Shown piece after piece: positions 12,735-24,606 of a stretch of 64,000 bases of DNA. The number at the start of each line of letters is the position of its first letter. Position 1 is the stretch's first letter. The notes below the pieces were generated by a model. It did no database searches. It had not been told where the DNA came from and saw nothing but the letters and a program-made list of their open reading frames with translations. The stretch comes from Miscanthus floridulus (Eukaryota; Streptophyta; Magnoliopsida; Poales; Poaceae): NCBI RefSeq assembly GCF_019320115.1, contig NC_089581.1, forward strand, positions 11,223,707-11,287,706, in the 5' to 3' direction. The translations under genes were made by a program, and so were the position numbers.

Positions 12735-14834
12735 ATGGCTCAAGTTGTGTTCAACCATGTGGGGGGCAAACCACCGTTCTTTGATGGCACATGCTATGGT
12801 TATTGGAAGAGAAAGACGAGGATGTATCTTAGTTCAATCAATGATCAAGTATGGGAAGTGATCGAGAATGACTATGCTATCATTGATCTTGATGATCCAA
12901 CAAATCAAGATAAGATCAACAAGCAATGCAATACAATGGCTCTCAACACCATATACAATGCCATTGATTCTAAGGTGTTTGAGCAAATCAAGGATTGTGA
13001 TAGAGCAAATAAGGTGTGGAAGAGATTAGAGGAAACATACGAGGGCACACCGGCGGTGAAGAGTGCCAAGTTATATATCCTCAAGGATAAATTGACAAGC
13101 TTCAAGATGAAGGAAGATGAGAGAATTCCGGAGATGTTCCATCGATTGCAAGTCATTGTCAACGACTTGAAGGTATTGGGAGAAAAGATCAAGGATGATG
13201 ACGTCTCCCATCGATTCTTGATGTGCTTACCTCCAAGATTTGAGATGTTAAGATTGCTCATCATAAGAGGAGGATTGAAGGACATTACCCCCAACCAAGT
13301 ACTAGGTGATATCATGACACAAGAGACATATCGTGTGGAAAGGGAGGAGGATGACAAGGATGACAAGAAGGAAGAAGAGGACAAGAAGAAGAAGAAGAGT
13401 ATAGCATTCAAGGCTAGCTCATCATCATCAAAGAACAAGGGCAAGTCCAAGAAAGAATCAAGTGATGATGATGATCTAAGTGATATTGATGATGAGGCTA
13501 TGGCTCTCTTTGTGTGCAAGATGGGCAAATTCATGAAGAAGAAGGGCTATGGTGCAAGAAAGAGAAGAGATCACACCAAGAGCAAAGAATATGTGAGAAG
13601 ATGCTACAATTGCAAGAGCCCCGATCATGTTGTAGCAAATTGTCCTTACAATAGTGACAATGATGAAGATGAGAAGAACAAACACAAGAAGGATAAGAAT
13701 GAAAAAAAGGAGAAGAAGGAGAAGAGAATGACCTTCCAAAAGAAGAAGAAGGGTGGAGGCTATGTGGTCACATGGGATAGTGATGGCTCATCAGATAGTG
13801 ATGACTCTAGTGATAATGGCAAGAAGTCTATCAAGAGAGCACTAGCAAGCATCGCCATCAACGATAAGCCCTCCATCTTCGACACTCCATCAACATGCCT
13901 CATGGCAAAGCCTACCAAGGTAAAATATGATGAGAGTGATGATGATAAATGTGAAAGTGACTCTTGTAGAAATGATAATGATGATGATGATGATGAGGAG
14001 TACTCCAAGGAGGAGCTCTTGGATATGTGTGAGTAAGTGCACGCTTGCAATGAGATGAAGAGAAAGGAGTGTAAAGAATTACGCAAGAAAGTAAAATTTC
14101 TTGAGCAATCCTTTGATGAGCTCAATGCCACTCATGAGAGGCTAATGGATGCCCATGAGAAGCTTGGAAAAGCTCACTCTAAGCTTGAAAAGGCTCACTC
14201 TTCTCTTATTGAGCAAGTCAAGAAGGAGGAAGCTAAGAAGGAGCAAGTGATAGTAACATGTGATGTGGGACTAACATGTGATCTTATTGATGAATCTTTT
14301 CATGAACCCATTATTATTGCTCCTACTAACACCTCTTGTAGCACAACCATTACCACTCCACCTATGAATGATATATCACTAATGGTGGAAAATAAAACCC
14401 TCAAGAAGGAGGTGAATAAGCTCACTCGTGCCTTAGGCAATGCCTATGGTGGAGATACCTGCTTGCTAAAGTGCTTGGGTAGCTAAAGGTTTTCACTCAA
14501 CAAAGAGGAATTAGGCTATACCCCCAAGAAAGGCAAAGTGGCATTTGTCACTCCCAAAGCTAGCTTTGTGAAGGGCAATGGTCGGTTTTGCAATAGATGC
14601 AAGCAAGTAGGGCATATAGAGCAAAATTGCAAAACTAACAAGAACAAGCTACCTAAGGTATCCTCAATTAAATTTGATTCTTGTTACATGCTTTATAAGG
14701 GCGCCAATGGTGTAAAGGCTAAGTTCATTGGTACACCAATTATGGGCTCAAAGAAGAAGGCCATTTGGGTACCAAAGACCTTGGTGACTAACCTACAAGG
14801 ACCCAAGCAAGTTTGGGTACCTAAAAAGAATTGA
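12735..14834 (+). pseudogene. gag: Copia gag (capsid/nucleocapsid polyprotein) with two stops
   Basis: One frame runs from ATG 12735 (MAQVVFNHVGGKPPF) to 14834, broken by TAA at 14034-14036 and 14484-14486. Both stops fit CAA-to-TAA changes. The N-terminal ~200 residues are the Copia gag domain (Retrotran_gag type). Lys/Asp/Glu-rich linkers follow. A zinc knuckle, CYNCKSPDHVVANC, is encoded at about 13600. A coiled-coil stretch at about 14050-14250 repeats KLGKAH/KLEKAH. A second zinc knuckle, CNRCKQVGHIEQNC, lies near 14590. The frame ends VWVPKKN at a TGA and pol follows in another frame. Gag would package element RNA in virus-like particles; this copy could give only a shortened product of 433 residues. 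Confidence 0.9.
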
Positions 14835-14847
14835 TCTTCTTTTGTAG

Positions 14848-17842
14848 GTAAATTATAAAGCCAGAGAAAGGCATTGGGTGCTTGATAGTGGGTGCACACA
14901 ACACATGACCGGTGATTCAAGAATGTTCAATTCAATCACTGAAAGCAAGAGCAATGGGATTGATAGTATCACATTTGGTGACAATGGCAAAGGCAAGGTC
15001 AAAGGGCTTGGTAAGATTGCAATATCCAATTATTTGAGCATTTCCAATGTGCTACTAGTATAGAGCTTGAATTTCAACCTATTGTCGGTAGCTCAATTGT
15101 GTGATCTTGGTTTCAAGTGCATATTTGGTGTGGATGATGTAGAGATCATAAGTGTAGATGGCTCTAACTTGATATTCAAAGGATTTAGATGTGAGAATCT
15201 ATACTTAGTTGATTTCAATGCTAGAGAAGCTCAATTGTCAACATGTTTGATCACTAAGTCTAGCATGGGTTGGTTGTGGCATAGAAGGCTTGGTCATGTT
15301 GGAATGAAACAATTGAACAAGTTGATTAAGCATGACTTAGTTAGATGCTTGAAAGATGTCACATTTGAGAATGATAAGTTATGTAGTGCATGTCAAGCCA
15401 GAAAGCAAGTTGGTAACACACATCCTAAGAAGAGCATGATGAGCGCATCCAAGGCATTTGAGTTAATACATATGAACTTGTTTGGACCAACCATATACAC
15501 TAGCATTGGTGGAAACAAATATAGATTTGTGATTGTGGATGATTTCACTAGATACACATGGGTACTCTTTCTTGGTGACAAGAGTGATGTATTTGCAACA
15601 TTCAAATCATTTGTCAAAGGTATTCACAATGAGTTTGAAACAATAATCAAGAAAGTTAGAAGTGACAATGGTAGTGAATTCAAGAATACTAGAATTGATG
15701 AGTTATGTGATGAATTTGGAATTAGACATCAATTCTCGGTCAAGTATACTCCTCAATCAAATAGGCTAGTTGAAAGAAAGAATAGAACCTTGATTGATAT
15801 GGGAAGATCAATGTTGAGTGAGTACAATGTGAGTCATTCATTTTGGGCCAAAGCAATCAACATGGCTTGCTACTATAGCAACCAACTCTATTGTCACCCA
15901 ATGATGGAAAAGACATCTTATGAGCTATTGAATGGAAGAAAGCCCAACATAGCATACTTCTGGGTTTTTGGTTATAAATGCTATATATTGAAGAAAGGCA
16001 CTAGATTGAGCAAGTTTGAAAAGAAATGTGATGAAGGTTTTTTGCTTGGTTACTCTACTACTAGCAAGGCTTATAGAGTTTGGAATTTGGCTAGTGGTAC
16101 TCTTGAGGAGGTTCATGATGTGGAGTTTGATGAAATAAATGGTTCCCAAGAGGAAGATGAGAATCTAAATGATGTAAGAGACACTCAATTGGTCAATGCA
16201 ATGAAGAACATGGACATTGATGAGTTAAGGCCTAGAGAGGTAATTGATATTGAAGATGATAAGAATCAAGTGCTCTCTAACTTAAATGTGCAAGCTAGTG
16301 GTTCTCATGATCAAATCCAAGCAAGCACTAGTGATGATAATGTGCAAGATCAACAAATGGCTAGTTCATCATCTCAACCAAGTGATTAATCAAATGCTAG
16401 CAATCAAGTGCAAGTGCTTCAACCAACCAATGTTGCAAGAGATCATCCATTGGACACTATCATTGGTGATATTTCAAGAGGTGTGCAAATAAGATCAAGA
16501 TTTGCTTCATTTTGTGAACACTTCTCATTTGTGTCGTCCATTGAACCTAAAAAGATAGATGAAGCTTTGAAGGGGGATGTTGATTGGATCAATGCTATGC
16601 ATGAAGAGCTAAACAACTTCACAAGAAACCAAGTATGGGATTTAGTTAAGAGACCTAAGGGTCATAATATGATTAGAACTAAGTGGGTCTTTCAGAACAA
16701 GCAAGATCAAGATGGGATCGTAATAAGGAACAAAGCAAGATTAGTGGCTCAAGGTTACACTCAAGTTGAAGGTCTTGACTTTAGAGAAACATATGCCCCG
16801 GTTGCAAGATTGGAAGCAATTAGGATCTTGCTAGCTTATGCTTGTGCCCACAACATCAAGTTGTACCAAATGGATGTGAAAAATGCATTTCTCAATGGGT
16901 ACATCAATGAGCTTGTGTATGTTGAGCAACCTCTAGGTTTTGAAGATGAAAAGAAACCCAACCATGTGTTTAAGTTGAGAAAGGCTTTGTATGGATTGAA
17001 ACAAGCACCTAGAGCATAGTATGAGAGATTGAGGGATTTCCTACTCTCTAAGGGATTCAAGATGGGAAAGGTTGACACCACTCTCTTCACCAAGAAGCTT
17101 GGAAATGACTTGTTTGTAATGCAAATTTATGTTGATGATATCATCTTTGGATCAACAAATCAATAATTTTGTGAAGAGTTTGGCAAGATGATGGCAAATG
17201 AGTTTGAGATGTCTATGATTGGAGAACTTAGTTACTTCCTTAGTCTTCAAATCAAGCAAATGAAGAATAACACATTTGTGAGTCAAGGCAAGTATATCAA
17301 GGACATGCTCAAGAAGTTTGAAATGGATGAGAGTAAAGCTATTATTACACCAATGGGGACAAGTGGAAGCTTGGATAGTGATGCTAGTGGCAACATGGTG
17401 GATCAAAAGATATATCGGTCCATGATTAGAAGTCTACTCTATGTGACCGCATCAAGGCCGGATGTGATGTTTAGTGTATACATGTGTGCTAGATTTCAAG
17501 CCTCACCAAGAGAAAGTCATTTGAAGGCAACTAAGAGAATATTGAGGTACTTGAAGCATACACAACATGTTAGATTATGGTATCCTAAAGGAGCAAGATT
17601 TGAGTTGATTGGATATTCAGATTCTGATTATGCGGGATGCAAAGTTGAGAGAAAGAGCACATTGAGCACATGTCAACTATTAGGAAGATCACTTGTGTCT
17701 TGGTCATCAAAGAGGGGACATTTGCATAGAGAGTGTGGGCACTGAAGATCAACTTGCCGACATATTCACCAAGCCACTTGATGAGAAGATGTTTTGCAAG
17801 CTAAGGAATGAATTGAACATACTTGATTTCTCCAATATGTGT
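14848..17842 (+). pseudogene. pol: Copia pol (protease, integrase, RT, RNase H), broken
   Basis: Frame +1 relative to gag. Visible in order are protease (VLDSGCTQHMTG, active-site DSG near 14881), the integrase zinc region (WLWHRRLGHVGM, CSACQARK), integrase core segments (VIVDDFTRYTW, VRSDNGSEFKN, LVERKNRTL), RT (KARLVAQGYTQVEGLDF, YQMDVKNAFLNG and the catalytic YVDDIIFGS near 17130), and the start of RNase H (SDSDYAGCKVERKS). In-frame stops occur at about 15061 (TAG), 16387 (TAA), 17017 (TAG, where families have Trp) and 17164 (TAA). At the expected first catalytic Asp of integrase the sequence reads HMNLFGPT, an Asp-to-Asn change. About 80-90 codons of RNase H are missing near 17715, with a frame change, before the C-terminal DQLADIFTKPLDE. 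It is inactive. Confidence 0.92.
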
Positions 17843-17844
17843 TG

Positions 17845-19007
17845 ATGCACCCCCACTATATGACATGCCTCTCCTTCGAGCAAAGCAAGGTAAAGTTGAT
17901 TGACATGTCATCCATCCATTGCTAAGGACTTGTTTAGTGCATCTAGTCATTCCTATTATGTCCTAGGCTCATTCATGAAAATCAAATGAATTTGATGCTT
18001 ATATGGTACCACTATTGCTTGTATATTTGAAATGATCTAGTGGTAGCATATGACATGTTTGTGGGCTTGTAAACCTAGTGTTTGATTTAGAAAATGAGCT
18101 ATAAGTGTTTAACTCAACATGGTACAAGATAACTCTTATTTGGAGGTGTGAAGAAGCTTGTCCTTGGATCAAACCGAGTTAAATATCTTTTGCAAGTAAT
18201 CTAGATTAAACCAAATTAGGAAAATGATCCTCTTTTCACATGGTTTCACCCCAACCAATCTATAATTTGAGCTCACCTTTTGTGCAAATTGTTGACATTA
18301 ATAATCCTACCCTATCTATACTTTAAGCCTTTGTGGTCATTGATGACAAAGGGGGAGAAATAGTGTACAAAGATAGTGAAAAGACAACAAAGAAACAAAG
18401 GGGAAGAGATAAAATATGACAAAGGAAGGGGGATCAATTAAAATTTTGATCACACAAGTAGGGGGAGCAAGCTCATAAACTTGTATGATGCATTTGCATG
18501 AACATTTCATATATTTGCTTGCATATTACAAGTTCTTAATTTCAATATCCATGCTTGTGTGGTGTATGCTAGTTATAGGTTTGAATGATAAAATGAAAAA
18601 CTAGCATGCATAGGCTAAAGTAACTAGACTTATGTTCGTTCTATGGAAACTAGACCCTTGCATGTAATGTTGATCTCACGGGGTATTCTAGTTTTTGTGT
18701 ATGTCTAGTTACTAATGGTGCTAAGGATGGTATATTGGTGCACTCCGATTGGTATCATGCTTCAAAGGTCCATCTCTTATACCTTAGCATCATTTGGTAG
18801 AAATTGACTCCTACATTTCCTATTTAAGCATATGTGCAAAGCTACATTCCAAACTCTTAGCACATATATAGGGGGAGCAATTGCTACCATTTGGAGTTCA
18901 TGAAACTTGTCCATTACCTTTACACATGGTAAATATGCTTAGGCAAGCAACATGGATTCAAATGAACTTAAATTCATATCTTTGTGAAAGGGCTATCATC
19001 AATTACC
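17845..19007 (+). other. Non-coding region between pol and the 3' LTR of the Copia element
   Basis: About 1.2 kb with no frame worth calling. It contains two G-rich GGGGGAG words near 18350 and 18460 that resemble extra polypurine tracts. SIRE-lineage elements may carry an envelope-like gene here; none is visible in this copy. Confidence 0.7.
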
Positions 19008-19021
19008 AAAAAGGGGGAGAT
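19008..19021 (+). other. Polypurine tract of the Copia element
   Basis: AAAAAGGGGGAGAT immediately precedes the TGAAAGC start of the 3' LTR. It is the expected plus-strand primer site. Confidence 0.85.
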
Positions 19022-20812
19022 TGAAAGCTCCAGTTTGGTTTTGGTTAATTGACGAAACCCTAAGTGCTAACCTAGTTCATCAAAGTGATTATGAGATAGG
19101 TAGCACTACTCCAAGTGATAAAGCAATGACGAAGATCATGACAATAGTGATGGCATGGTGATGATCAAATGCTCAAACTTGGAAAAGAAGATAGAGAAAA
19201 ACAAAAGGCTCAAGGCAAAGGTATAAAATGTAGAAGCCATTTTGTTTTAGTGATCAAGACACTTAGCGTGTGTGATCACTTTTGGATAGATAGTCGTACT
19301 ATTAAGAGGAGTGAAACTCGTATCGAAATGCGGTTATCAAAGTGCCACTAGATGCTTTAATTCATTGCATATGCATTTAGGATCTAGTGGAGTACTAACA
19401 CCCTTGAAGATATTTGTGAAAATATGCTAACACATGTGCACAAGGTGTTACACTTGGTGGTTAGCATATTTGAGCAAGGGTGAAGAAGACAGAGGAGATG
19501 CCAGCGTCGATCAAGTGACCGAACGCTGGATCTGAATGCATCGAACGCTGACTGCCTGCGTCCGGTCATGCTGACCTGGCGGTATAGTAGCTAGGGTATA
19601 CCACCGGACGTTGGGCTGTGTCCGGTCGAGGTGGACCGGACGCGTTCGGTTGAGGAAAAACGGATTTGGACCCTTACTGTACTCGACCGGACGCTGAGGC
19701 TCCAGCGTCCGGTCAGTTTAGCCGGAGCGTTCGTTCAGCACATAGCCATTGTGATCTGACGGTTCAGTTTTTAACTCAAAGTGACATGTGGCATAAATCA
19801 GTGGACCGGACGCTGAGTCCAGGGTCCAGTCAGTCTGACCGGAGCATCCGGTCAGAGCGCGTTTTGCCCAGTGAAGAGGTATAACGGCTCTATTTGATGG
19901 GGCTTCTATTTAAAGCCCCTTGGCCGGCTGAAGCTCTAACTTTTGCACATTTTCATTAAGATAGCAACCTTGTGAGCTTAGCTAAAGCCCTTCCACTCGT
20001 CTCCATCATTGATCCATCATCATTGTGAGATTGGGAGAGAATCCAAGTGGATTGCTTGAGTGATTGCATCTAGAGGCACTTGGTATTCGTGTTGCGCTGC
20101 GGATTTCGTTTATTTCTCTTGGTGGTTGCCACCACCTAGACAGTTGGAGCAGCGGTGGAGGATCGACACGAGTTGGTGATTGTTCGTGGTCGCCTTCGGT
20201 GATTGTGAGGGGAGTTGTACCTTCCCCGGTGGAGTGCCGAAAGGTAACTCTAGTAAATTGCTCGTGTCATTGAGTTACCTCACTTGAGGGTCAGTTCTTG
20301 CGGTGTCCTATCGTGTGGACGAGGTTTGTGAAACACCTCTTAGCCGCCGAACCACCAAATGTTGGTCGACACAACGGGGACTAGCATGTTGGCAAGCACG
20401 TGAACCTCGGGAGAAAAATCGGTTGTCTCTTGTCATTTGCTTTCTCCCGGTGATTGGCTTAATCTTCATCTTGTGATTGGTTCATTCCACTACACGGCGG
20501 TATAATCACCCTACTCACTTATTTACATTCTTGCAAACTAGTTGATACAAGCTCTTTAGTGTAATTAGAATTGTGAGCTTGCTTTATTATTCACATTCAT
20601 CTAGTTGAGCTCTTAGTGAGTAGTTACATAGCAAGTTTGGGTGCCTAAGTAATCTTTGCAACTAGAATTATTGGATAGGTGGCTTGCAACCCTTGTAGAG
20701 CTAGAGCAAGTTTGCATTATGCTATTTGTCATACTAATCAAATTGCTCTAATTGATTTATAGATTTTTAAATAGACTATTCACTCCCCCTCTAGCCATAT
20801 TAGGACCTTTCA
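19022..20812 (+). repeat. 3' LTR of the Copia element (1791 bp)
   Basis: Starts TGAAAGCTCCAG and ends TAGGACCTTTCA, followed by the CCTAC target duplication. It is uninterrupted and so gives the reference for the 5' LTR. It has the family's GACCGGACGCTG/GCGTCCGGTC cluster at about 19510-19860. Confidence 0.95.
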
Positions 20813-23013
20813 CCTACTGTAAAAATTTCAGATCCAACACTATTACCAATTTATCACAATAATTCATACAAGTTCATATTTTAACAATACTAAGCATGTT
20901 AAAATAGTTATAGCAACCCTAAAAAACATTTTAAAACTAACTAAACTAATTATGCTAATAGACAGGTCATGATTTTAGGAACTCAACAAAACTGGTTTGG
21001 CATTTTTATGATTTTCTACCATTTACTACGAATTTCTAAACATTCAACCGATTACTAATATTAACAAAATACCAAAGAAAGAAGAAAAGACCCTTGGGCC
21101 CAAAGCGGCCCAGCTCGCCTAGATCAGCGGCCACGACAGCCCAGGCGGGGCAGGCGTGGCCCAACGTGGCACAACTGGTGGCCTAGGTGCGGGTAATGGC
21201 GCGGACGGCCTAGTCGCACGCGGGCGCGAATCGGCCCAGGCGACAAGGTGCACGTGCGGGCGCGAGCGGCCCAACACGGTGGGCATAAGCGGCCCAGGCA
21301 CATAGTAAGCGATAGGCCAGCCCAGCGCGCGGCCTGCCCAAATCGGCCGACGATTTTAGCAAAAACATCCCTACGTTTACCTCTATTCCACTCAAGATCC
21401 ACATGCACTATTTAAATGAGACACGTATTTTACAATGAGAACCCTGTACAAAATTTTACTTGGATCCTTACCCTTCTCATCATCCACAAAAACAGAGCAC
21501 ATACGGGGAAGCACCGGCCGGCGGCGGAGACGGCGTATCTAGGCGTGTGGCTGCGCAATGGTGGCGCGCATATGCGGGGAAGGAAGAGTGCACTACCGGT
21601 GGTGGCAAAAACAGCGCAGGGCACGGCGTCGTGCGTGCGGGTGGTGCTGGAGGCTCGAGCGATAGAGAGGAGCGACGCTGTGGCACGGCGCATGGGGGGG
21701 CGGCGGTCCAGCGAGGGAAATGGAGGGGCGACGCTCCATGCGCAACGGCTAAGCAGCGGTAGCACACGCGCGCGAGGAGGGAGGTGTAGGCCGGGGCACA
21801 GCACGGCGGCCACGCACGGCTGCGGCAGGGAAACCGGTAACAACGGTGGGGCATGGGCGCTGGTACGACAGCCCACAATGCGCGCCACAGGGATGAAGAA
21901 GAGGGAACGACAACGCATGGGAGGCACGCGCGTGGCGTGGCCACAAGCGCCTCGGGTGGCTGCGAGGCACGATAAGAGCCGTGGTGGCGGGGGGAGCAGA
22001 GGATAGCACCGGTACTCGCCAAGGAGCGGGGAAGGGGCGGCGTGGTGCTGTGGTGGCCGAGGAGCAGGACAAGGTGACGGCGCTCCTAGGGCATCGTCGG
22101 CTCCAGCGCTGTACAAGGCGGGGGCGCGGCGTAGGAGCTAGGGAGCGAGAGCGGCGGCTTTCCAGGGCGAGGTGGCTGCGGGCGTGGCAGCCCAACTCGA
22201 ACGCGCGGGAGGGCAGTGCCGAGGTGACGCAGGACACGCGAGCTTGGGAGCGCCTGCAGCCATGGGGCCATGGGCTCGCGCGCGTGCTCACGATGGCCGG
22301 CGACGGACGACAGTGAGGCGGGGTGCTACGACCGTCCTAGAAGAGAAGCGGCGTGGGGCAACGCGGGCCCAGGCGCACGCTCACGCAAGAGAGAGGGGAT
22401 GAGCCAGCGCCGGGCAAGCAGAGGAAGGCAAGGGAAACAAGGAGCGACTGACGGACAGGAGCTGGGGTCGACAACAGAAATAGAAAAGGAAGAGGGCAGC
22501 AGCACGAGGATCGGCCAACTTCCACTATGCAGGGACCATGCGGCGTGCTCCGGCAACGTTGCAGCGCGATGGGACGATGCGAGCAGCAGACAAGCAAGGC
22601 AGTACACGGTAGCAGCAGAGAGAGGCAAGGCAAGGATGAGCAGAGGATGGGATGGTGCTGCAGGGATGAAGCAACCGAACTGGCATTGAGATAGAGAAAG
22701 ACAGCGGCGCAGACAACAGACGCGTCGGGGGTTCGGCCAACTTCATTAACGTAGGGACAACGCGGACTGGCATAATGTGGCCGGCAAGGCAACCCGATTA
22801 ACCTCGACCAATAATTATTTTACACAAAAGTTCATGCTCCGTACTAATCTACAGAGACAAAATATTTAAGCACTATGTAATTACTTTGCTCAATATAGTT
22901 CGCCACAACTGGCATTTTAAACATAAGCTCCAATATTTTAAATTTTAAAATCCGAGAAAATCGTTGCGGTAACTCCTCTTAGTCTAATCGCGGTGCTAAA
23001 CAAGCTCGTAACA

Positions 23014-24050
23014 CCAGAGGTGCCACCGGAGAGGAGGGCGGCGACGACAGCTTCCGACGAGCCGCCCCTCCCTTCCTCCCTCCCTCCGCGACCTCCATGC
23101 CACCGGAGAGGAAGGTGACGGCGGCGGCTTTTGGCTTCACACGAGGTAAGTGGGTCCTTCTCTAGATCTGAGCCCTTCTCCTCCACCTCCTCCTCCTCAT
23201 CTGGATTTAGATCTAAGGGACGCCGCGCTGGCTAGGGTTCCGGCGAGCTCTGTTGCGGTAGCGTTATTTTGTTGTTGTTGCATTAGTCTTTTTTCTGATG
23301 TTGCATCTCGCATTGCGCTTTGTTTCTGTTGTTGTAGTAGCGTTGTTTTGTTGTTGCAACAAGTATTCTTTTTTGTTGCATTAGTCTTTTTTCTAATTTT
23401 GCATCTTGCATTGCGCTTTGTTTCTCTGTTGTTGTAGTAGCTTTGTTTTGCTGTTACAACAAATAATTTTTCTTTGTTGCATTAGTTTTTTTTTCTGATG
23501 TTGATTTCTTGCATTTGCGCTTTTGTTCTGTTTTTTTTTTGTTGCAGTAGCCTTGTTACGGTGTTACAACAAGTAATATTTCTTTGTTGCATTAGTTTCT
23601 TTTTTTTATGTTGCATCTCGTATTGCAATAGTTTTATTCTGTTGTTGCAGTCGCTTTGTTCTAATGTTGCAGTAAACTTATTCTGATGTTGTATCTCGTA
23701 TTACTTTTGGTTTGATGTTGCAAACAAGTAATACTTCTGATGGGAGCGCGGTGAGGATGCGACGCGCCTAGCGTGGGCGCGGCCGAGGGATGGGCAGTGC
23801 GACAGGATGGCGGGGGGACGAGCGGCATAGTGGGATGGCAGCGCCTGCGAGACAGAACGAGTCTACTGTTCCGTGGGGCGGCGAGCGCTAGGTGCTCTGT
23901 TGTTTTGGTCGGGGATTGAAACAAGTCTACTGCTTCGGGGGCGGTGGGCGTGGTTTCGTGCGTGGAGCAGAACACTCGGACGGGGCCGGAGGGGCGTCCG
24001 AACGCGCCCCTGAATCCGGGCGCTAGGAGCGCCGTTCAATTATTTGCTGT
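23014..24050. repeat. GC-rich flank and TTGTTGCA-rich repeat tail
   Basis: Right flank of the Gypsy LTR. 23019-23063 matches 4535-4580, and a partial second copy of the same unit follows at about 23098. From about 23260 to 23720 the sequence is built from degenerate repeats of TTGTTGCA, ATGTTGCATCTCG and TTGTTGTAGTAGC. It ends near 24040 with a GC-rich stretch containing the hairpin GGCGCTAGGAGCGCC. Similar arrangements occur as a dispersed grass repeat, so this is probably the other half of the repeat that received the Gypsy element. The transposon class is undetermined. Confidence 0.4.
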
Positions 24051-24606
24051 AATTAACACGAGTGTTTGATGCGAATTTTCCACGTAGCAAGTTCCAGATG
24101 GGTGGGTTTTGGTAATGCTTTGACTCAGGAGCAAGAGCATATAGGAAAATACTCACAAACATCATAACACAAATCTCTTACCGACTATGGACTTTGGAGG
24201 CTGCAGAGAGCACCACACGGTTGGTCTTCTTGTGAGTTTACAGTCAGAAGATCGTGGCGAAAGATAGAGCAGCTGACCAAAAGCAAATACGGTATAACAG
24301 GCTCACTTCCGGGACCGAACATAACAAGATCAGAATTGACTTCCGGTATATAGATGATCAACAAAGATCTATTTTACAATAAATAGCACTTGCTTTTGGA
24401 TGCTACTGTCACATAAGCAGGCAACTCTGGTTCATATATTCTGGGATTCATACATTTTAAAAGGCAAAAAAGGATGTCTTGGGCAGTTAATTATATGTTG
24501 CCAGGTATAACAACAGTGTCAACATATTGGGCAAACTACAGCATGCATGGTTACAACTGTACAGCACAGCAGGCAGGTTCTGACCAGTGAAGCAGCATGG
24601 AGCAAG
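24051..24606 (-). other. 3' flank of the AE7-like gene
   Basis: Downstream of the AE7-like stop codon. It probably holds the 3' UTR. No frame or repeat end is recognised. Confidence 0.45.

Larger units (their letters stand above)
8518..20812 (+). mobile_element. Full-length decayed Copia retrotransposon, family A (SIRE/Maximus type)
   Basis: A complete LTR retrotransposon with a perfect 5-bp target duplication, CCTAC (8513-8517 and 20813-20817). Its order is 5' LTR, primer-binding site, gag, pol (protease, integrase, reverse transcriptase, RNase H), a non-coding stretch, polypurine tract and 3' LTR. The integrase-before-RT order makes it Copia, and the long LTRs, long gag and pol sequence point to the SIRE/Maximus lineage. 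The 5' LTR is enlarged by a nested solo LTR (9763-12124). The first base pair of the 5' LTR reads TA instead of TG. I count 17 differences, mostly transitions, between the first ~265 bp of the two LTRs, so the insertion is not recent. Several stops and an RNase H deletion make it non-autonomous. Confidence 0.95.
4600..23013 (-). mobile_element. Gypsy-type solo LTR (about 4.2 kb), split by two Copia insertions
   Basis: Three segments, 4600-5611, 7517-8517 and 20813-23013, join into one unit once the two Copia insertions and their target duplications are removed. Read on the minus strand, the unit starts TGTTACGAGCTTG (23013) and ends GGCGGTTCTGCCACA (4600), the TG...CA ends of an LTR. The joined length is about 4.2 kb. 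Features resembling long grass Gypsy LTRs, probably of the Tekay/Del type, include a leader-like stretch near 5040-5150 and a GC-rich part at 21400-22800. No gag or pol is visible between the ends, so it is a solo LTR. The neighbouring 5-bp words (TTCGT before, CCAGA after) do not match, so either the ends are slightly off or the duplication has been lost. A (TA)n run lies at about 7936-7956. The lineage assignment is an inference. Confidence 0.6.

Noticed and set aside
12905..14131. Minus-strand frames of 87-209 codons
   Set aside because: Antisense to gag; the Ser/Leu/Ile/Phe runs mirror its Lys/Asp/Glu-rich codons.
21416..22690. Several long overlapping frames on both strands (up to about 228 codons)
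   Set aside because: They lie in the GC-rich part of the Gypsy LTR, where stops are rare by composition. They overlap on all frames, are Arg/Ala/Pro-rich and show no family motif.
4600..23013. A complete Gypsy element with gag-pol on the minus strand
   Set aside because: After removal of the Copia insertions only about 4.2 kb remain, with no gag, protease, RT or integrase motif on either strand, so a solo LTR is the simpler reading.
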